A stretch of DNA of 64,000 nt. Origin: Symbiodinium natans (lineage: Eukaryota > Sar > Dinophyceae > Suessiales > Symbiodiniaceae). The notes under the pieces are model-generated. The model searched no databases and had not been told where the DNA came from. It saw nothing but the letters and a program-made list of their open reading frames with translations. How positions within the stretch are numbered: position 1 is the first letter of the stretch; every line of letters starts with the position of its first letter. Below, one piece after another: positions 51,706 through 63,016 of this stretch. The stretch is from assembly GCA_905221605.1 (NCBI GenBank), contig CAJNDS010000070.1, forward strand, positions 124,001-188,000, read 5' to 3'. Both the position numbers and the translations under genes were made by a program.

Positions 51706-52295
51706 CAGACGCACACACACACACACAAACACACTTGTTGAAACCACGAGGGCAAATCATTGGTGAATCTCTGGTATAATCGCGGACTCAAACATCAAGC
51801 CGGAGCGAAACAGACTCGGACCCCCACCTTAGTAGCAGCGGAACGGCCACCAACGAAACGTAAACAAACTCACCCCATCGAACGCCGCAATCGCACTTGC
51901 ACACAGACCAATCACTCCTCAGTTCACACATTGTCTAAGGTCCGCGCTTCAAAACTGCTACTGGAGTTTCGTCGGAGGTTCGCTGCCAAGTTTTTAAAAG
52001 TCATACTCTTCAGATGCCAGCTCTCAAACCTTGACAGGAACACTCCGGGCTGGCAAGACTCCAGATTCGCTTTTCCACACGCGTGCTCTCAGCATTGCAG
52101 TCAAAACTTGGATACTGCCCTTCGATACAGGGTTGCACACACACACACACAAAGACACACACAAAAAAAAAACCGAAAACGAGGCCCATGATTCCCATTA
52201 TTCAGATCAAACCCCGATGAGCAACACAGGGAATGTAAACAACATGGCGAAAGCCCCGAGTCTACACACCAAGGGAATAGCTTTGGGAAGAGACT

Positions 52296-52405
52296 ATACT
52301 CCCCTTAGAACCGTAATAAAATTTTAAAAATAATATTTGTTAGTATCCTCTTGGGGTTTGTATAAACAAAACAAAGAAAAACTTCCCAAGGGGGATATAG
52401 GAGAG
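52296..52405 (-). mobile_element. Family E element
   Basis: CTATACTCCCCTTAGAACCG and CTTCCCAAGGGGGATATAG ends, flanked by GAGA on both sides. Confidence 0.8.
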
Positions 52406-52897
52406 TCTAGAGGCCTGCTAGCCGGCTAAAAACACAATTATACAGAACCGAAGCTCCTTCGTACTAGGGCTTGCCATGGCCGCCTAAAACCCTAAACCCT
52501 AAACCCTAAAAGAATTATGAGAACTACACAGACCTCAGCTTGAACCCCTAATTAGGGTTCGGGTTCAGGTTTTGGCTTTAGGGTTTAGGGTTTCGGCCCC
52601 TCCCCCCTCTCCCCTGGCAAAGGTCAGTGTCCCATTTTGTGTTTTCTTGTTTGGGGGTGTAAGGAGGTGCTTCCTATGAGGGGTTTCCGGTTCAAGGCAG
52701 CCTTCCATGAGCTCACCCTAACACCCGGACTCTGAACCCACAGTCCCGAAACCCCGACCCCGAGGAACCTGGCTTTGAGTGTAAGGTTTAGGGTTAGGGT
52801 TGAGGATTTAGGGTTTAAGGCAAGGGTTTAGGGTTTTCGGATTTAGGGTTTAGGGGCCCTAAAACCCATATTCCCTTATCCCGAAGCCCCAAACTTT

Positions 52898-52978
52898 CAA
52901 GCCGCCGGCGTAGGCGCGGGCGCCGCCATAGACGTCGTGGCACCACACCGGCAGGCCGTCCGGCCCCAGGGTCTCCTG
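52898..52978 (-). CDS. Candidate exon, unknown protein
   Basis: The minus strand reads ETLGPDGLPVWCHDVYGGAR and AYAGGLK. GC-rich, strongly protein-like. Confidence 0.5.
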
Positions 52979-53446
52979 TTTAGGGTTTAGGGTTTAGGGT
53001 TTAGGGCTTAGGGCTTAGGGTCTCCTTGAGCGTTCGGCTGTGGGGTTCTTCTTGCCAGGAGCTGAGGTGTTTAGGGCTGTGGGGGTTTTAGGGGTTTGGG
53101 GTTTTTTGGCTTTAGAGTTGAGGTGTTTAGGGGTTTTAGGGTTTTGGGGGGTTTGGGGGCTTTAAGGCTTTAGAGGTTGGGGCTTTTGGAGTTTTGGTCT
53201 TAGACTTGGTTACTTCTCTCTCCCTTTCTCGTTCTCTCTCTGCCTCTCATTCCCCTTTCCCGCTCTGAGCCCCTGCCGGGTATGGGACCGCCCCCTTTGC
53301 CAGCGCTGGCCAAGCTTCAATGGCCAACTAACCCTCTAAGGGTAGTTACATGGTCCTTTAGTATGGGCCCTTAAAAGGGTACCCCTTATACATACTATAC
53401 AAGTTCAAGGCCTATACATCAGAACCCGTTAAAGGAGGTGAGCGAC

Positions 53447-53545
53447 CATGCCAAGGGCACATGAAACTACCCTCAAACAACTCGCAAGCACCATCAGGCT
53501 TGCCTATGCTCCCTTCCGAGCCATAGTAGCTCACTCTGATATCCG
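53447..53545 (-). CDS. Candidate exon, unknown protein
   Basis: The minus strand reads RVSYYGSEGSIGKPDGACEL and FEGSFMCPWHGR. Protein-like; family not recognised. Confidence 0.55.
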
Positions 53546-53949
53546 TTTGGGCTCATGTAGATAGGCACGTAACATGACTACTATAACCACTGCTTACGAA
53601 TCCCGCCAAAAAAATAGGAGAAAAATCGCCGATATTGCCCTTATATAGAAGAATATTTTTTCGGGGGGGGGGGGGGGGGGGGTTGGCAAACAGTAGATAA
53701 GAAGACTCTGGAGCGTCGGGACCAAGCAGAACTGTTCACGGACGGGCCAACTGCCGGTCTGACGCGGCAGCCAGGATCCGCCATGAGAGCCGTTGAACCC
53801 CTAGCCCGAAACAGCTGTCCAGGGCATCCCTTGGGGTAGTTGCATGGTCCCTTACTCTGGGCCCTTAAGTGCTCATGTATATATATATATAATATAAATA
53901 TATATATATATATAGAGATATATAGATATATACGTATATAGCCCTTACG

Positions 53950-54090
53950 AGCCCTACAAAGCGCAAGGCCTGTGCTTCAGCAGGTTCAGGGACCATATTT
54001 TCGAGCTGGGAGCTACATTCTGCCAAAGACAGTGGCAGTGCTTGCAGCGGAGCGGCATTCTTGTGCTCCGGCTTTCCAAACCAGCAGGGC
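53950..54090 (-). CDS. Candidate exon, unknown protein
   Basis: The minus strand reads CWFGKPEHKNAAPLQALPLS, LAECSSQLENMVPEPAEAQA and LRF. The other minus frames are also open here. Confidence 0.4.
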
Positions 54091-54154
54091 GGTACCAAGA
54101 ACCTGGGTTATGTAGCCAACTCCACAGCCTTCTCAAGGGTGTAGGTTTGGGCCG

Positions 54155-54293
54155 GGATGTCCCCCCCTTATACTAGCAGTCCTTAGGTGGGATTCAGAAA
54201 CTATAGGGGGTTACTACACGATCGGGATTCAGTAATTAGGGGGTGCTCTACCCTTATTGCTAAGGACTGTTCGTATAGGGGGGAACATCCCAA
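54155..54293. repeat. Family A inverted-repeat element
   Basis: GGGATGTCCCCCCCTTATAC and TATAGGGGGGAACATCCC ends. Confidence 0.8.
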
Positions 54294-54859
54294 GGTTTAG
54301 GGTTCAGGGAGGTGCAGCATCCTAAATCCAGGCCATGTTCGGCCACAAGCCACAAACCCCCTTGCACCCACAAGCAACACAAGCAATAGGGTTCAGGGGG
54401 TGAGACCTAAACCCTACACCCAAACCCTTTCTTTGAACCCAGAAACCCAGAAACCCTAAACCCTAAACCCTACACCCAAACCCTTTCTTTGAACCCAGAA
54501 CCCAGAAACCCTAAACCCTAAACTCGAATTTGAGGGCTCTGGGGTTTGTAGGGTTCTGGACATCGGGCTTTGGGAGCTTGAAACTCTAAGTCCTAAACCC
54601 TTTCGGGCTTGAGCCTTCTCTGTGGGAATCACGGAGGGTTCGAGGCCTTTAGAAGGTTGAGCAGCCAACCCTTGAACCCTAGACCAGAGCAAACCCTACA
54701 CTCTTTTTTTCAGGACTTGTGCAATCGCCTGAAGGTTTGAGCACACGGACAAGACCCTAAATCCAAAACCCTAAAACCTGGAGGTGCGATCTTCAAGGCT
54801 AACCCTAAACCCTAAACACTAAACCCTAAACCCTAAACTAGGGTTAACGTGTGGCAGAG

Positions 54860-54945
54860 GCACTGAACCAGCCATGGGATGTAGCCGCACCAGTGAGGCG
54901 AAGTGGTCAGCAACTGCGAGGGGCTTTCGGCTGCTGAGGGATCAG
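54860..54945 (-). CDS. Candidate exon resembling 32.3 kb
   Basis: The minus strand reads LAVADHFASLVRLHPMAGSV and PLPHV. A stretch near 32285-32340 reads LAALVRLHSMGCSAAG, and the DNA is about 85% identical over 45 bp. They could be paralogous exons. Confidence 0.4.
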
Positions 54946-54954
54946 GGTACTTCG

Positions 54955-54983
54955 GGTAGGGTTTAGGGTTTAGGGTTTAGGGT

Positions 54984-55029
<46 letters not shown>

Positions 55030-55045
55030 GGTTTAGGGTTTAGGG
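54955..55045 (+). repeat. Telomeric array with (TTGAGGG)n block
   Basis: TTTAGGG units flank about seven consecutive TTGAGGG variants. Confidence 0.9.
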
Positions 55046-55046
55046 T

Positions 55047-55115
55047 GTGTAGAAGGGAAGCTCGCTGGTGCTAAAAGCACCCGAGCCGCTCGCTTGCGTT
55101 AGCATGTAGTCCCAC
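55047..55115 (-). CDS. Candidate exon, unknown protein
   Basis: The minus strand reads WDYMLTQASGSGAFSTSELP and FYT, directly next to a telomeric array. Confidence 0.45.
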
Positions 55116-55967
55116 CCCAACCACCCAAACTATTCTCATTTAGGGTTTAGGGTTCACCCCCCAAACCCCCCTCAAGGGGGGCTTTCTAGCTTTTTATAGA
55201 GAAAGAGCAGGGGGGGCCTCCCAAGCTTTGTGGAGCCTGTCAGTGGCTCGTAGGCTTCTTGGAGCTTTCACGGAGTAAAATGGAGGGGTGCCCAAAACCA
55301 TCGATTGCAATCCTAGAACCCAACATTCATTACCTGGACGCCCTAGGCCAGCAAAAACGCTGGGGGGAAGCAGGGGCATCGGCGCCGAAAAGGTGCAGAG
55401 ATCCTCAATGCCAGGCTGCGGTGGGTCGGGGTCCAGCCTGTTGTCCAGGATCGGGAGGAAAAGCGTTCCACATGGGTTTTAGGGGGTCTAGCAAGGTTCT
55501 CAGAAGGTCCGCAAGTCTGTGTGGGGGGTCTCAGCAGGCCTTCCAACAGCCTGTCAGCCTTTTAGGGGCCTTACTGGGGCCTGCACAGGCCTGTAGGGGC
55601 CTTCAGGGCCTGAAGCGGCCCACAGCCGGCCTTCCAAGAGCCTGTCAGCCTCAGGGGCCTTTCCAGGGGCCTGCCAGGGGTCTGCAGGGGCTTCCAGGCC
55701 TCTCAAAACCTCAAGGTTTTTGAGCAGGAGCCCGCCTACACCAGCCCAGAAGGGGGGTCCCTGGAATCTGCCAGCCTGGGACCCCAGGCCCCCACGGGGG
55801 GGTGCCCAAAAAGCACCAAAAAAACGTCAAAGGTGCGGGGTTTGGGCTAGGTCTGCCGTCTCGTTTACCGGGAACCTTTACCCTCCCTCACCGTTCTGTG
55901 GAGAGCTCGGTGGGGACCTCGGTCGAAGCCTCGAGCGCCCATGCATATGGACAGCGGCGCTCTCAGC

Positions 55968-56027
55968 AGTTTAGGGTTTAGGGTTTAGGGTTTAGGGTTT
56001 AGGATTTAGGGTTTAGGGTTTAGGGCT
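55968..56027 (+). repeat. Telomeric array (TTTAGGG)n
   Basis: Eight units, one TTTAGGA. Confidence 0.95.
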
Positions 56028-56194
56028 ACTATTCGCTCCAGATGCCCGAAAAAATGAAATGCTATTTCTTATCCGGGCAAGATAGGGATGATTGTCTTTT
56101 TTTTTGGGGGGGCTTCTTACTTAAGCAAATAAGGGGTGCTTTGGGCACTTGCGGTACTTTAGGGCATTTGGGGTACTTGGCGAACTTAAGGGGA

Positions 56195-56275
56195 CTTAGG
56201 GCGGAATGAGGTTCCACAAAGACTGTTCGCGAATCCTCAGCGGCGTGTTGTAGAGGGCGATGCAGGTTTCCAGCT
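56195..56275 (-). CDS. Candidate exon, unknown protein
   Basis: The minus strand reads KLETCIALYNTPLRIREQSL and WNLIP. Strong protein character. Confidence 0.5.
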
Positions 56276-56344
56276 TAGGGTACCTAAACCCTAAACCCTA
56301 AACCCTAAACCCTAAACCCTAAACCCTAAACCCTAGTGCAGGGC

Positions 56345-56545
56345 TCCGGAGTTCCACTTAGGGGTTGAGGGTTTGGGGAAAAGCAAGTCAACCAATTGAT
56401 CTAAGCTTGGTGCGCCTCTACTCTCATTTCTCGGGCTCAGACATGGCTTGCCTCTTGCAACAGAATCTCCACCAAGCCCACGGACAACTAGCAAGGAATC
56501 AAAGAGCATGATCTCAATATGCAAGTTGCGGATAAACAGCCTGTG
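56345..56545 (-). CDS. Candidate exon, unknown protein
   Basis: The minus strand is open for over 60 codons: RLFIRNLHIEIMLFDSLLVV, RGLGGDSVARGKPCLSPRNE and SLDQLVDLLFPKPS. No family recognised. Confidence 0.5.
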
Positions 56546-56963
56546 AACTTACATTACATTAATGGGGTTCGTTAAAGAAGTGACTCCTGGATGTGGACTA
56601 TGATCAAGAAGCTTTAAGAAAGTTTTAGAGGTCCCAAGTCTTTCGGGACTTTTGGCGCAGCGGATTCTCCGTGTCATTTCGTTCTGAAGCCCGCAAAGGA
56701 CCAATACGCTGAAGGCACACAAAGCTGGGCCTTGCCATAGTAGACCGAAGCCTCGGCGTGTCCTGATCTTAGGGCTTTTGAGGTTCGAGCTCGGCCCTTT
56801 CTCAAGCCTCTGAACAAGTATTCCCGACATGAGTTGGGTTTAGGAGTTCAAAGGAACTGCAACAGTTCAGGGTCTGAAGGGTCGAAGGCGTAGGGTGTTG
56901 GAAAGTCTGCGGGACCCAAATGAACCCTAAAAGGGTGTATGGTTGAATAGGAATGACAGGTTG

Positions 56964-57064
56964 TGCGAGTAGGGTTTAGGGTTTAGGGTTTAGGGTTTAG
57001 GGTTTAGGGTTTAGGGTTTAGGGTTTAGGGTTTAGGGTTTAGGGTTTAGGGTTTAGGGTTTGGG
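56964..57064 (+). repeat. Telomeric array (TTTAGGG)n
   Basis: Fourteen perfect units. Confidence 0.97.
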
Positions 57065-57637
57065 GCACAGGGCACGTGACCCCTTTTTTGGGGGTTCCTT
57101 TGGTCCCCAAAGGGGGTTCAGGGCTTGGAGTGCCCGACGTTTTGATAGCCGAGGACTTGGGATGACTGATTCAAGGTTTACCAGAAAAAAAAAGTTGAAA
57201 ACCTGTATTCCTGCATGAACCCCAACAAGGGAAAGGATGACCTCTCCCAAGGGGGACCTAGCTAGTTTATATAAGATGTCGTGGGATGCTTTATCCTAGA
57301 CCCTATATAAACCCTGTTCCTTTTCCCTAGACCCTTTTGCCTAAACCCTAAACCCTGAAGCTCTGAAACCTTAGCTTAGGGTGTAGGGTGTGGATGCATC
57401 CTGAAAACCTGCATCCAAGGGAGCTGTCGTATAAACCTACTCATCATCCTAAATGCCCTAAACTTAAACCATTTCATCTACAGGAACGCTGCAAGTGCGT
57501 GGGGTTTCGTGTTTGGGATGCAACGAAGCCCCGAAGCCCCACCGACCACAACTCAGCATTGGCATTCAACCCTCACGATAACTACCTAACTCAGGCCTAA
57601 AAGCACCAATACGCCCTGAACCAACCATAAACCTTTG

Positions 57638-57735
57638 TCTATACTCCCCTTAGAACCTTAATAAACATATGCTTTTGAATATCCTCTTGGGCTTTATATA
57701 AACAAGAATAAACAAATAATTCCCAAGGGGGGATA
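57638..57735 (-). mobile_element. Family E element
   Basis: CTATACTCCCCTTAGAACC and TTCCCAAGGGGGGATATAG ends, flanked by TTGT on both sides. Confidence 0.85.
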
Positions 57736-57802
57736 TAGTTGTGAGCCCTCCCAAAAACCCTAAACCCTAAACCCTAAACCCTAAACCCTAACCCTAAACC
57801 CT

Positions 57803-57885
57803 AATTTCCTGGCCCCTGCCGAGCCTGACTCCACGGCCTCTGTCTCCACCGCCTCCAAGCGCGGCACCAGCTCTAGCTTCACCTG
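57803..57885 (-). CDS. Candidate exon, acidic
   Basis: The minus strand reads TGQVKLELVPRLEAVETEAV and ESGSAGAR. It lies between two telomeric arrays. Confidence 0.45.
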
Positions 57886-57895
57886 GCCGGTGGGT

Positions 57896-58080
57896 GGGTT
57901 TAGGGTTTAGGGTTTAGGGTTTAGGGTTTAGGGTTTAGGGTTTAGGGTTTAGGGTTTAGGGTTTAGGGTTTGGGGTTTAGGGGGTTTAGGGTTTGGGGTT
58001 TGGGGTTTGGGGTTTGGGGTTTGGGGTTTGGGGTTTGGGGTTTGGGGTTTGGGGTTTGGGGTTTGGGGTTTGGGGTTTAG
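57896..58080 (+). repeat. Telomeric array ending in (TTTGGGG)n
   Basis: Eleven TTTAGGG units, then about 14 consecutive TTTGGGG units (57985-58075). Confidence 0.95.
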
Positions 58081-58149
58081 TCTTGCGGGGTGGGTGGGTA
58101 GGTGGGTGATGGCATCTGGCAATAGACAAAAACCCTACGGGAACAACAG

Positions 58150-58309
58150 CTATTTGAAGGTTCATGGTACTTACTAACCACTTATAACTGTACTTATAAC
58201 CCCACTTATAATACCCCTAAAGGGCCTTATAGGGGTTATCCCAATCATAAGTAGGGTTATAAGCCAAGTTAGAAGTAGTTACTAAGTACCATGAACCTCC
58301 AAGTATAGG
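58150..58309. repeat. Family D inverted-repeat element
   Basis: CTATTTGAAGGTTCATGGTA and TACCATGAACCTCCAAGTAT ends. Confidence 0.8.
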
Positions 58310-58774
58310 AATACGAACAAATAATAGTCAGCCTGGTAGTTGGGCAAATATGGCAACGACATAGAAGTTCATTAAGAACGAATTCCCTCCAAAAAGGTTA
58401 GAACGAGCATCTTGATACAAAGCACCACTATCTCTGAGTTACGGAGAAAAAATTACAATCCTGAAGCCCTCGTTTTCGAACTGAAGGAACACTCAATCGG
58501 CATTCATTTAATTAGAGCAGGTTGTTGTCCCAACCTGCAGCGGACCCCACTTCTAATGGTGCGCGATGATGAAACTCCAAAAAATATCTGGTTGCCAAGC
58601 TCCTAGACTATCTCATTTCTGCGGGACACACCTGAACCTCGGGTTTGTGCCCTTGGAAGCACACAACCTCCCCCTAAACAGACTTCGGCCCTAGAAGCCT
58701 CCTAACCCTGATCCGCAACTCCTCATTTTGGACCCAAGCCTCCTAACCCAAAAATCCGCACTCCTCATAAGCCC

Positions 58775-58865
58775 GACGAGCAGGAGCTGCCTGAAGAAGC
58801 TCCGTCCGCAGGTGCTCGGACCTTGGCGAGGTTAAGCAGGGGACAGTGAATGGGGGGCCCTCTTA
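58775..58865 (-). CDS. Candidate exon, unknown protein
   Basis: The minus strand reads CLTSPRSEHLRTELLQAAPA and RRAYEEC. Confidence 0.45.
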
Positions 58866-59266
58866 ACGTTCTGTTTGGGGTTTAGGGTTTAGGGTTTAGG
58901 GTTTAGGGTTTAGGGTTGTTTAGAGCTTCTAAATGGCCCTGAAATCGGAACTTCCTGTTATCGCTCCACTCGTTTAGAAGCTTCCGTTTGCAGCCCAAAC
59001 CAGAACCCCAAACAATCACTGACCCTCAAGCCCACCGAAAGCCTTCCGTCTACACCGCGTATGTCGTGAGGCTAGCACACGTGTGCTTTGTTCCGTTGAG
59101 GGTAGCCAATAGCTGGAGGCCAAAGGCTGTAGGGGTTGGGGAGGTTTTCTTCCAAACCTCTCCATCGGCATTTCATGTAGCAACAACCCTTTTTTCGAAG
59201 CGTGAACTGAGTGAGGTCTAAGCAGCCTAAACTCTGAAACCTCAAGTCCTAAAACCTTTTAACTTG

Positions 59267-59363
59267 GGCGTTCAACCTTATACTCACAGTCCTTCATAGG
59301 GATTATCCTACAACCTCTTCGAATCCCTATTAAGGACTGCTAGTAGAAGGGGGAGCATCCCAA
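59267..59363. repeat. Family A inverted-repeat element
   Basis: GGGCGTTCAACCTTATACTC and GTAGAAGGGGGAGCATCCC ends. Confidence 0.75.
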
Positions 59364-59365
59364 TT

Positions 59366-59460
59366 TTGAACCCTAAACCCTAAACCCTAAACCCTAAACC
59401 CTAAACCCTAAACCCTAAACCCTCAACCCTAAACCCTAAACCCTCAACCCTCAACCCTAA
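59366..59460 (-). repeat. Telomeric array (CCCTAAA)n
   Basis: About 13 units with TCAACCC variants at the right. Confidence 0.95.
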
Positions 59461-59916
59461 GCGCGTCGGGGGCGGCTCGGCGGCCTCGGCAGCCTCCAAC
59501 GCTGCCTCCGGGGCAGCGCAGCCTGCTAAGCAGCAGCAAGATTCTTTGCTTATTTTGCTGTTTGAAAATAATAATTAATAATAATAACAATAATAACAAT
59601 AATAATAGTAAAGATTCTTTGTTTATTTTGCTGCTTGAAAATAATAATAATAATAGATTCTTTTTTCATTATGTTTCCTAGTTGAAAATAATAACAATAC
59701 TTCTTACTATTCTTATTTTTATTACTATTATCATTTTTATTGTGATGTTTTTTGTTACTTTTTTAAAAAAGTGACAAGTTAGGGCTTAATTATACAGGGC
59801 TTCATAGGTCCTTGGCAGTTTAGAATTTAGGGTCCAGGGTTCAGGGATCCTCTTTGGCACCCCGACTAGCTGCTAGCTGGAGAAGAAAAAGGGGCCCATG
59901 ACCAGGTCTTGCGGTG

Positions 59917-60053
59917 CAGGGTTTAGGGTTTAGGGTTTAGGGTTTAGGGTTTAGGGTTTAGGGTTTAGGGTTTAGGGTTTAGGGTTTAGGGTTTAGGGTT
60001 TAGGGTTTAGGGTTTAGGGTTTAGGGTTTAGGGTTTAGGGTTTAGGGTTTAGG
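59917..60053 (+). repeat. Telomeric array (TTTAGGG)n
   Basis: About 19 perfect units, the last long array before the right edge. Confidence 0.97.
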
Positions 60054-60234
60054 AGGCGGGGTCGTAACCGCAATAAGGACCCATTTTTTTTAACCACAAC
60101 AAGGAATCTCTTAACCATGATAAGGATTTGTGCCTCAGTGCATGATAGCCACAAAGCCTGTGACCCTTCAACTACCCACAAAATGCCCCCGAAACCATGC
60201 CAAACCCAACCCCAAGCCCTAAAACGTCGCCTCA

Positions 60235-60375
60235 AACCTTGAAGCCTGACCAACTGAAATCGTGAACTTCGCCCGCAACCACTGTTTCTGCCGGGAGAAA
60301 CGGCTCTGCAGGCAAGGCCTGTGCTCTGTGCTGTCGGTTCACAGTGGCTTGGGGTTTCTTCCAACAGCGTAGTAC
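60235..60375 (-). CDS. Candidate exon, unknown protein
   Basis: The minus strand reads RCWKKPQATVNRQHRAQALP, AEPFLPAETVVAGEVHDFSW and SGFK before a GTTTGAGG donor-like site. Confidence 0.45.
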
Positions 60376-60761
60376 TATATGGTATTATGTGGCTAGGGAG
60401 CACCATGCTCAGGGTTAACATGCCAGTTCAGCAGCAGGATCTGTGTCCTGCTAGTCCCATCAGTCCTACAGGAGCTGACCCCAGAGGGACGTGCCCCAGC
60501 ACTGCGTACAGTGCTAACCTGCAGCTGATCTGACCAAGAAGAGCTTTTGAGAAAACCCTTTCCAACAAACAGTGCGTGAAGATGCAGCAGCAGGCCGTCT
60601 GTTCTAGAGATTGCTGGCCGTTAGCAGGCCAAAGACAAGAAATTTCACTTCTCGTCCTCGAAGGCTGGCAGAATGCGAGCCTTCGGTAGTGGTACTTGGG
60701 GGTCTTGAGCATATGGTGGTCAGGACGTCACAGCCCGAGCTAGTGGGTCAGCTGGCCTGCA

Positions 60762-61370
60762 AAACATGATCGCGGTCTAGGCCCAAGCCGCCCGGAGTGT
60801 CCTCAGAAGACTTTGCAGGATCAGAAACTTTCTGCAGAGGGTGAGATTAGACGTCTGACTCACACAACAGTAGGTCAAGACAAGTAGCGAGATCTTCAAT
60901 GACACGATCGCGGAGTCTTATCTCCACGCGATCCGCGTCGTGCATGTCCAGCGCATTCGCCAGGCGAACCCGCATTCTCCATAACTGTGTCCTCATCCTC
61001 ATCCGAAACTGAAAAGATTGCTCACCGCTATACTCCTCACTGTGCTCCACGTGCAGCTGCAAGCATATTGTCTCATCAGCAGGTGTCGGATTTGGCTCCT
61101 GCAATCGAGCGAGGCGCACTGCCAGCGGATAGGGATGCGAGAGCACAAGGCACTAGGCGCCAGACTGTGCTGGCTTTGCGCTTCTGCCCACCCGCAGGAG
61201 GCACCGGGACGGGAGCCTTTGGAGGGCAGTTAAGGGTTTAGGGTGTTCCGAAACCCTAAACCGCCCACCTCTGCAGATTCCCGCAGACGCGTCACGAGGG
61301 TCTGCTTGTTTCCCCTGACTCTGAAGCCCTTGGAACGGCACTCGTCCCGGAGCTGCTTGACCTTAGCAGC
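60762..61370 (-). CDS. SAP domain plus ubiquitin/SUMO-like domain protein (partial model)
   Basis: An exon at about 61265-61370 reads AKVKQLRDECRSKGFRVRGN and KQTLVTRLRESAE, a good SAP motif (DNA/chromatin binding), ending at a GTGGGC donor. A second stretch (about 61190-61235) carries PPAGGQKRKAST, a basic nuclear-type signal. A third (60850-61165) reads ETICLQLHVEHSEEYSGEQS, FRMRMRTQLWRMRVRLANAL and VEIRLRDRVIEDLATCLDLL, with the spacing of a SUMO/Rad60-like beta-grasp fold. A last open stretch (60762-60835, DPAKSSEDTPGGLGLD) ends in a stop. Junctions between parts two, three and four are not resolved. A nuclear SUMO-pathway role would fit but is inference. Confidence 0.55.
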
Positions 61371-61374
61371 ATTA

Positions 61375-61850
61375 TTAAAAACATGTAAGACATAAACTGT
61401 ACTCTTGCAATGTAGAGAATAAGAAATAGTACATATTATCCATCATATATTATATATAATATTACATATCATAATATATATATATATATATATAATATAT
61501 ATACAATATATAACATAAAACAGAAAATATAGAAAATATAATATATAAAATAAAATATATAAAATATAATATATAATATATAGTTATATATATATATATA
61601 TATTATATACTATATTATATATTATATATTATATATTATATATTTATATCTATATCTATATTCTATATTATATATTATATATGATATATGATATATTATA
61701 TATTATATATTATATATTATATCATATATAATATATTATTATATTAATATATTATATTATATAATAATTATATTATATAATATAATTATTATGTTATGTT
61801 ATATTATATATATATAATGTAATGAGGTGTGGTATACTATACATTATATA
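61375..61850. repeat. AT-rich (TA/TTATA)n tract
   Basis: Almost pure A/T, mostly TATATTATATATT variants. No gene seen. Confidence 0.95.
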
Positions 61851-61854
61851 TGAG

Positions 61855-62255
61855 CGATTCTCGGGCCTTTTTGTCACTGGCCGTTCGCGCGCGCGCGCGC
61901 GGAGGGGGGGGGGGCGCGCACGGGCAGTGACAGAAAGAGCTGGTTTTGGAAGCTTTGGGAGGCCCAAAAGCTCCGTTCTCATGCCTTCTTGTCACTGGCC
62001 GTGCGCGCACACGCGCGGGGGGGGGGGGGGGGGGGCGCGCAGGACAGAAAGAGGCTGTTTTTGGGAGCTTTGGGAGGCCCAAAAGCTCCGTTTTCAAGCC
62101 GTTTGTCACTGGCCGTTGCGCGCGCGCGCGCGGAGGGGGGGGGGGCGCGCACGGGCAGTGACAGAAAGAGCTGGTTTTGGGAGCTTTGGGAGGCCCAAAA
62201 GCTCCGTTTTCAGGCCTTTTTGTCACTGGCCGTGCGCGTGTGGGGGGGAGGGGGG
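61855..62255 (+). repeat. GC-rich hairpin satellite, about 3.3 units of 120 bp
   Basis: Each unit is TTTGTCACTGGCCGT, (GC)n, poly-G, CGCGCACGGGCAGTGACAG, AAAGAGCTGGTTTTGG, GAGCTTTGGGAGGCCCAAAAG. Two inverted pairs per unit (TGTCACTG/CAGTGACA and AGCTTTGGG/CCCAAAAGCT) allow cruciforms. The Ala/Arg/Gly open frames here are artefacts. Confidence 0.9.
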
Positions 62256-63016
62256 TCAAAGTGAAGACCCATAACGTCGCTTCATCCCTCTCCTTGGCTT
62301 CATGGCCACTTGAAAGGCCCCCAGTGCCTGCCCGCCCCCCCGCCCGCTACCCATGGCTCCCATGGCTGCATGGCCCCATGCATGCCCCTGGACCCTAGAC
62401 CCTTTCAGCTGACTTAAAGGCCCCCAATGCCTGCCCGCCGCCGCCCTCCCGCCCTCCACCCGCCCCACCCATGGCTCCCATGGCTCCAAACCTGCAGCGA
62501 GGCTGGATGGTTTGTTCCGACATGGCTTGAGGAAACGGGTAGGGGGCCTCCTCGCTGTAACTGATAATGTGACATGTGGGCGAGGTGGCCAAAATGCACG
62601 CAAGATGACCTTGACTACAACGATTGCATCCTCGGGAGCAAGAACGCACGTGAAACTTGGTCTGCAGGCTCTGCCACGTTGCTATAATCCCAATGTTGTA
62701 TGCACGGAGCTGGCTGTATAGCATTTGGAGAAGTATTAGGGGCACTCCTATGTTGGGAAAGAAAGGTTCTGAGAACCTGCAGACTGTGACACAAAGACTC
62801 CACCCTCGAATCCCCAGGAGCGCACAACTGGCTGAGAGTAACGAGTGCTAAGTCAGGAAGTCACGGGTCTTTCCAAGAAGTTGTTAGGGGCTCATGGCTT
62901 ATCTCTGCAGAATCAGCGTCTATGTGGGAGTACGTGGGCGTATGCAGGGCTCGAAGTTTGGGATCCGAGATAGCGATCATTCTCTAGAGCCAAACAGAGC
63001 ATGCACAGCAAGTCCT
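62256..63016. other. Interval before the EEP gene
   Basis: A roughly 70-bp Pro/Gly-coding-like segment with CCCATGGCTCCCATGGCT occurs twice (about 62310-62375 and 62415-62490). An open minus frame at 62395-62745 (SQLRAYNIGIIATWQSLQTK) is protein-like but unassigned. Nothing else is defensible. Confidence 0.4.

Noticed and set aside
55259-55723. 154-codon plus frame
   Set aside because: Most of it lies in GGGGCCTT-rich low-complexity DNA; no domain, and open frames on both strands.
61822-62274. Plus and minus frames of 140-150 codons rich in Arg, Ala and Gly
   Set aside because: They track the 120-bp GC satellite; residue pattern repeats with the DNA unit.
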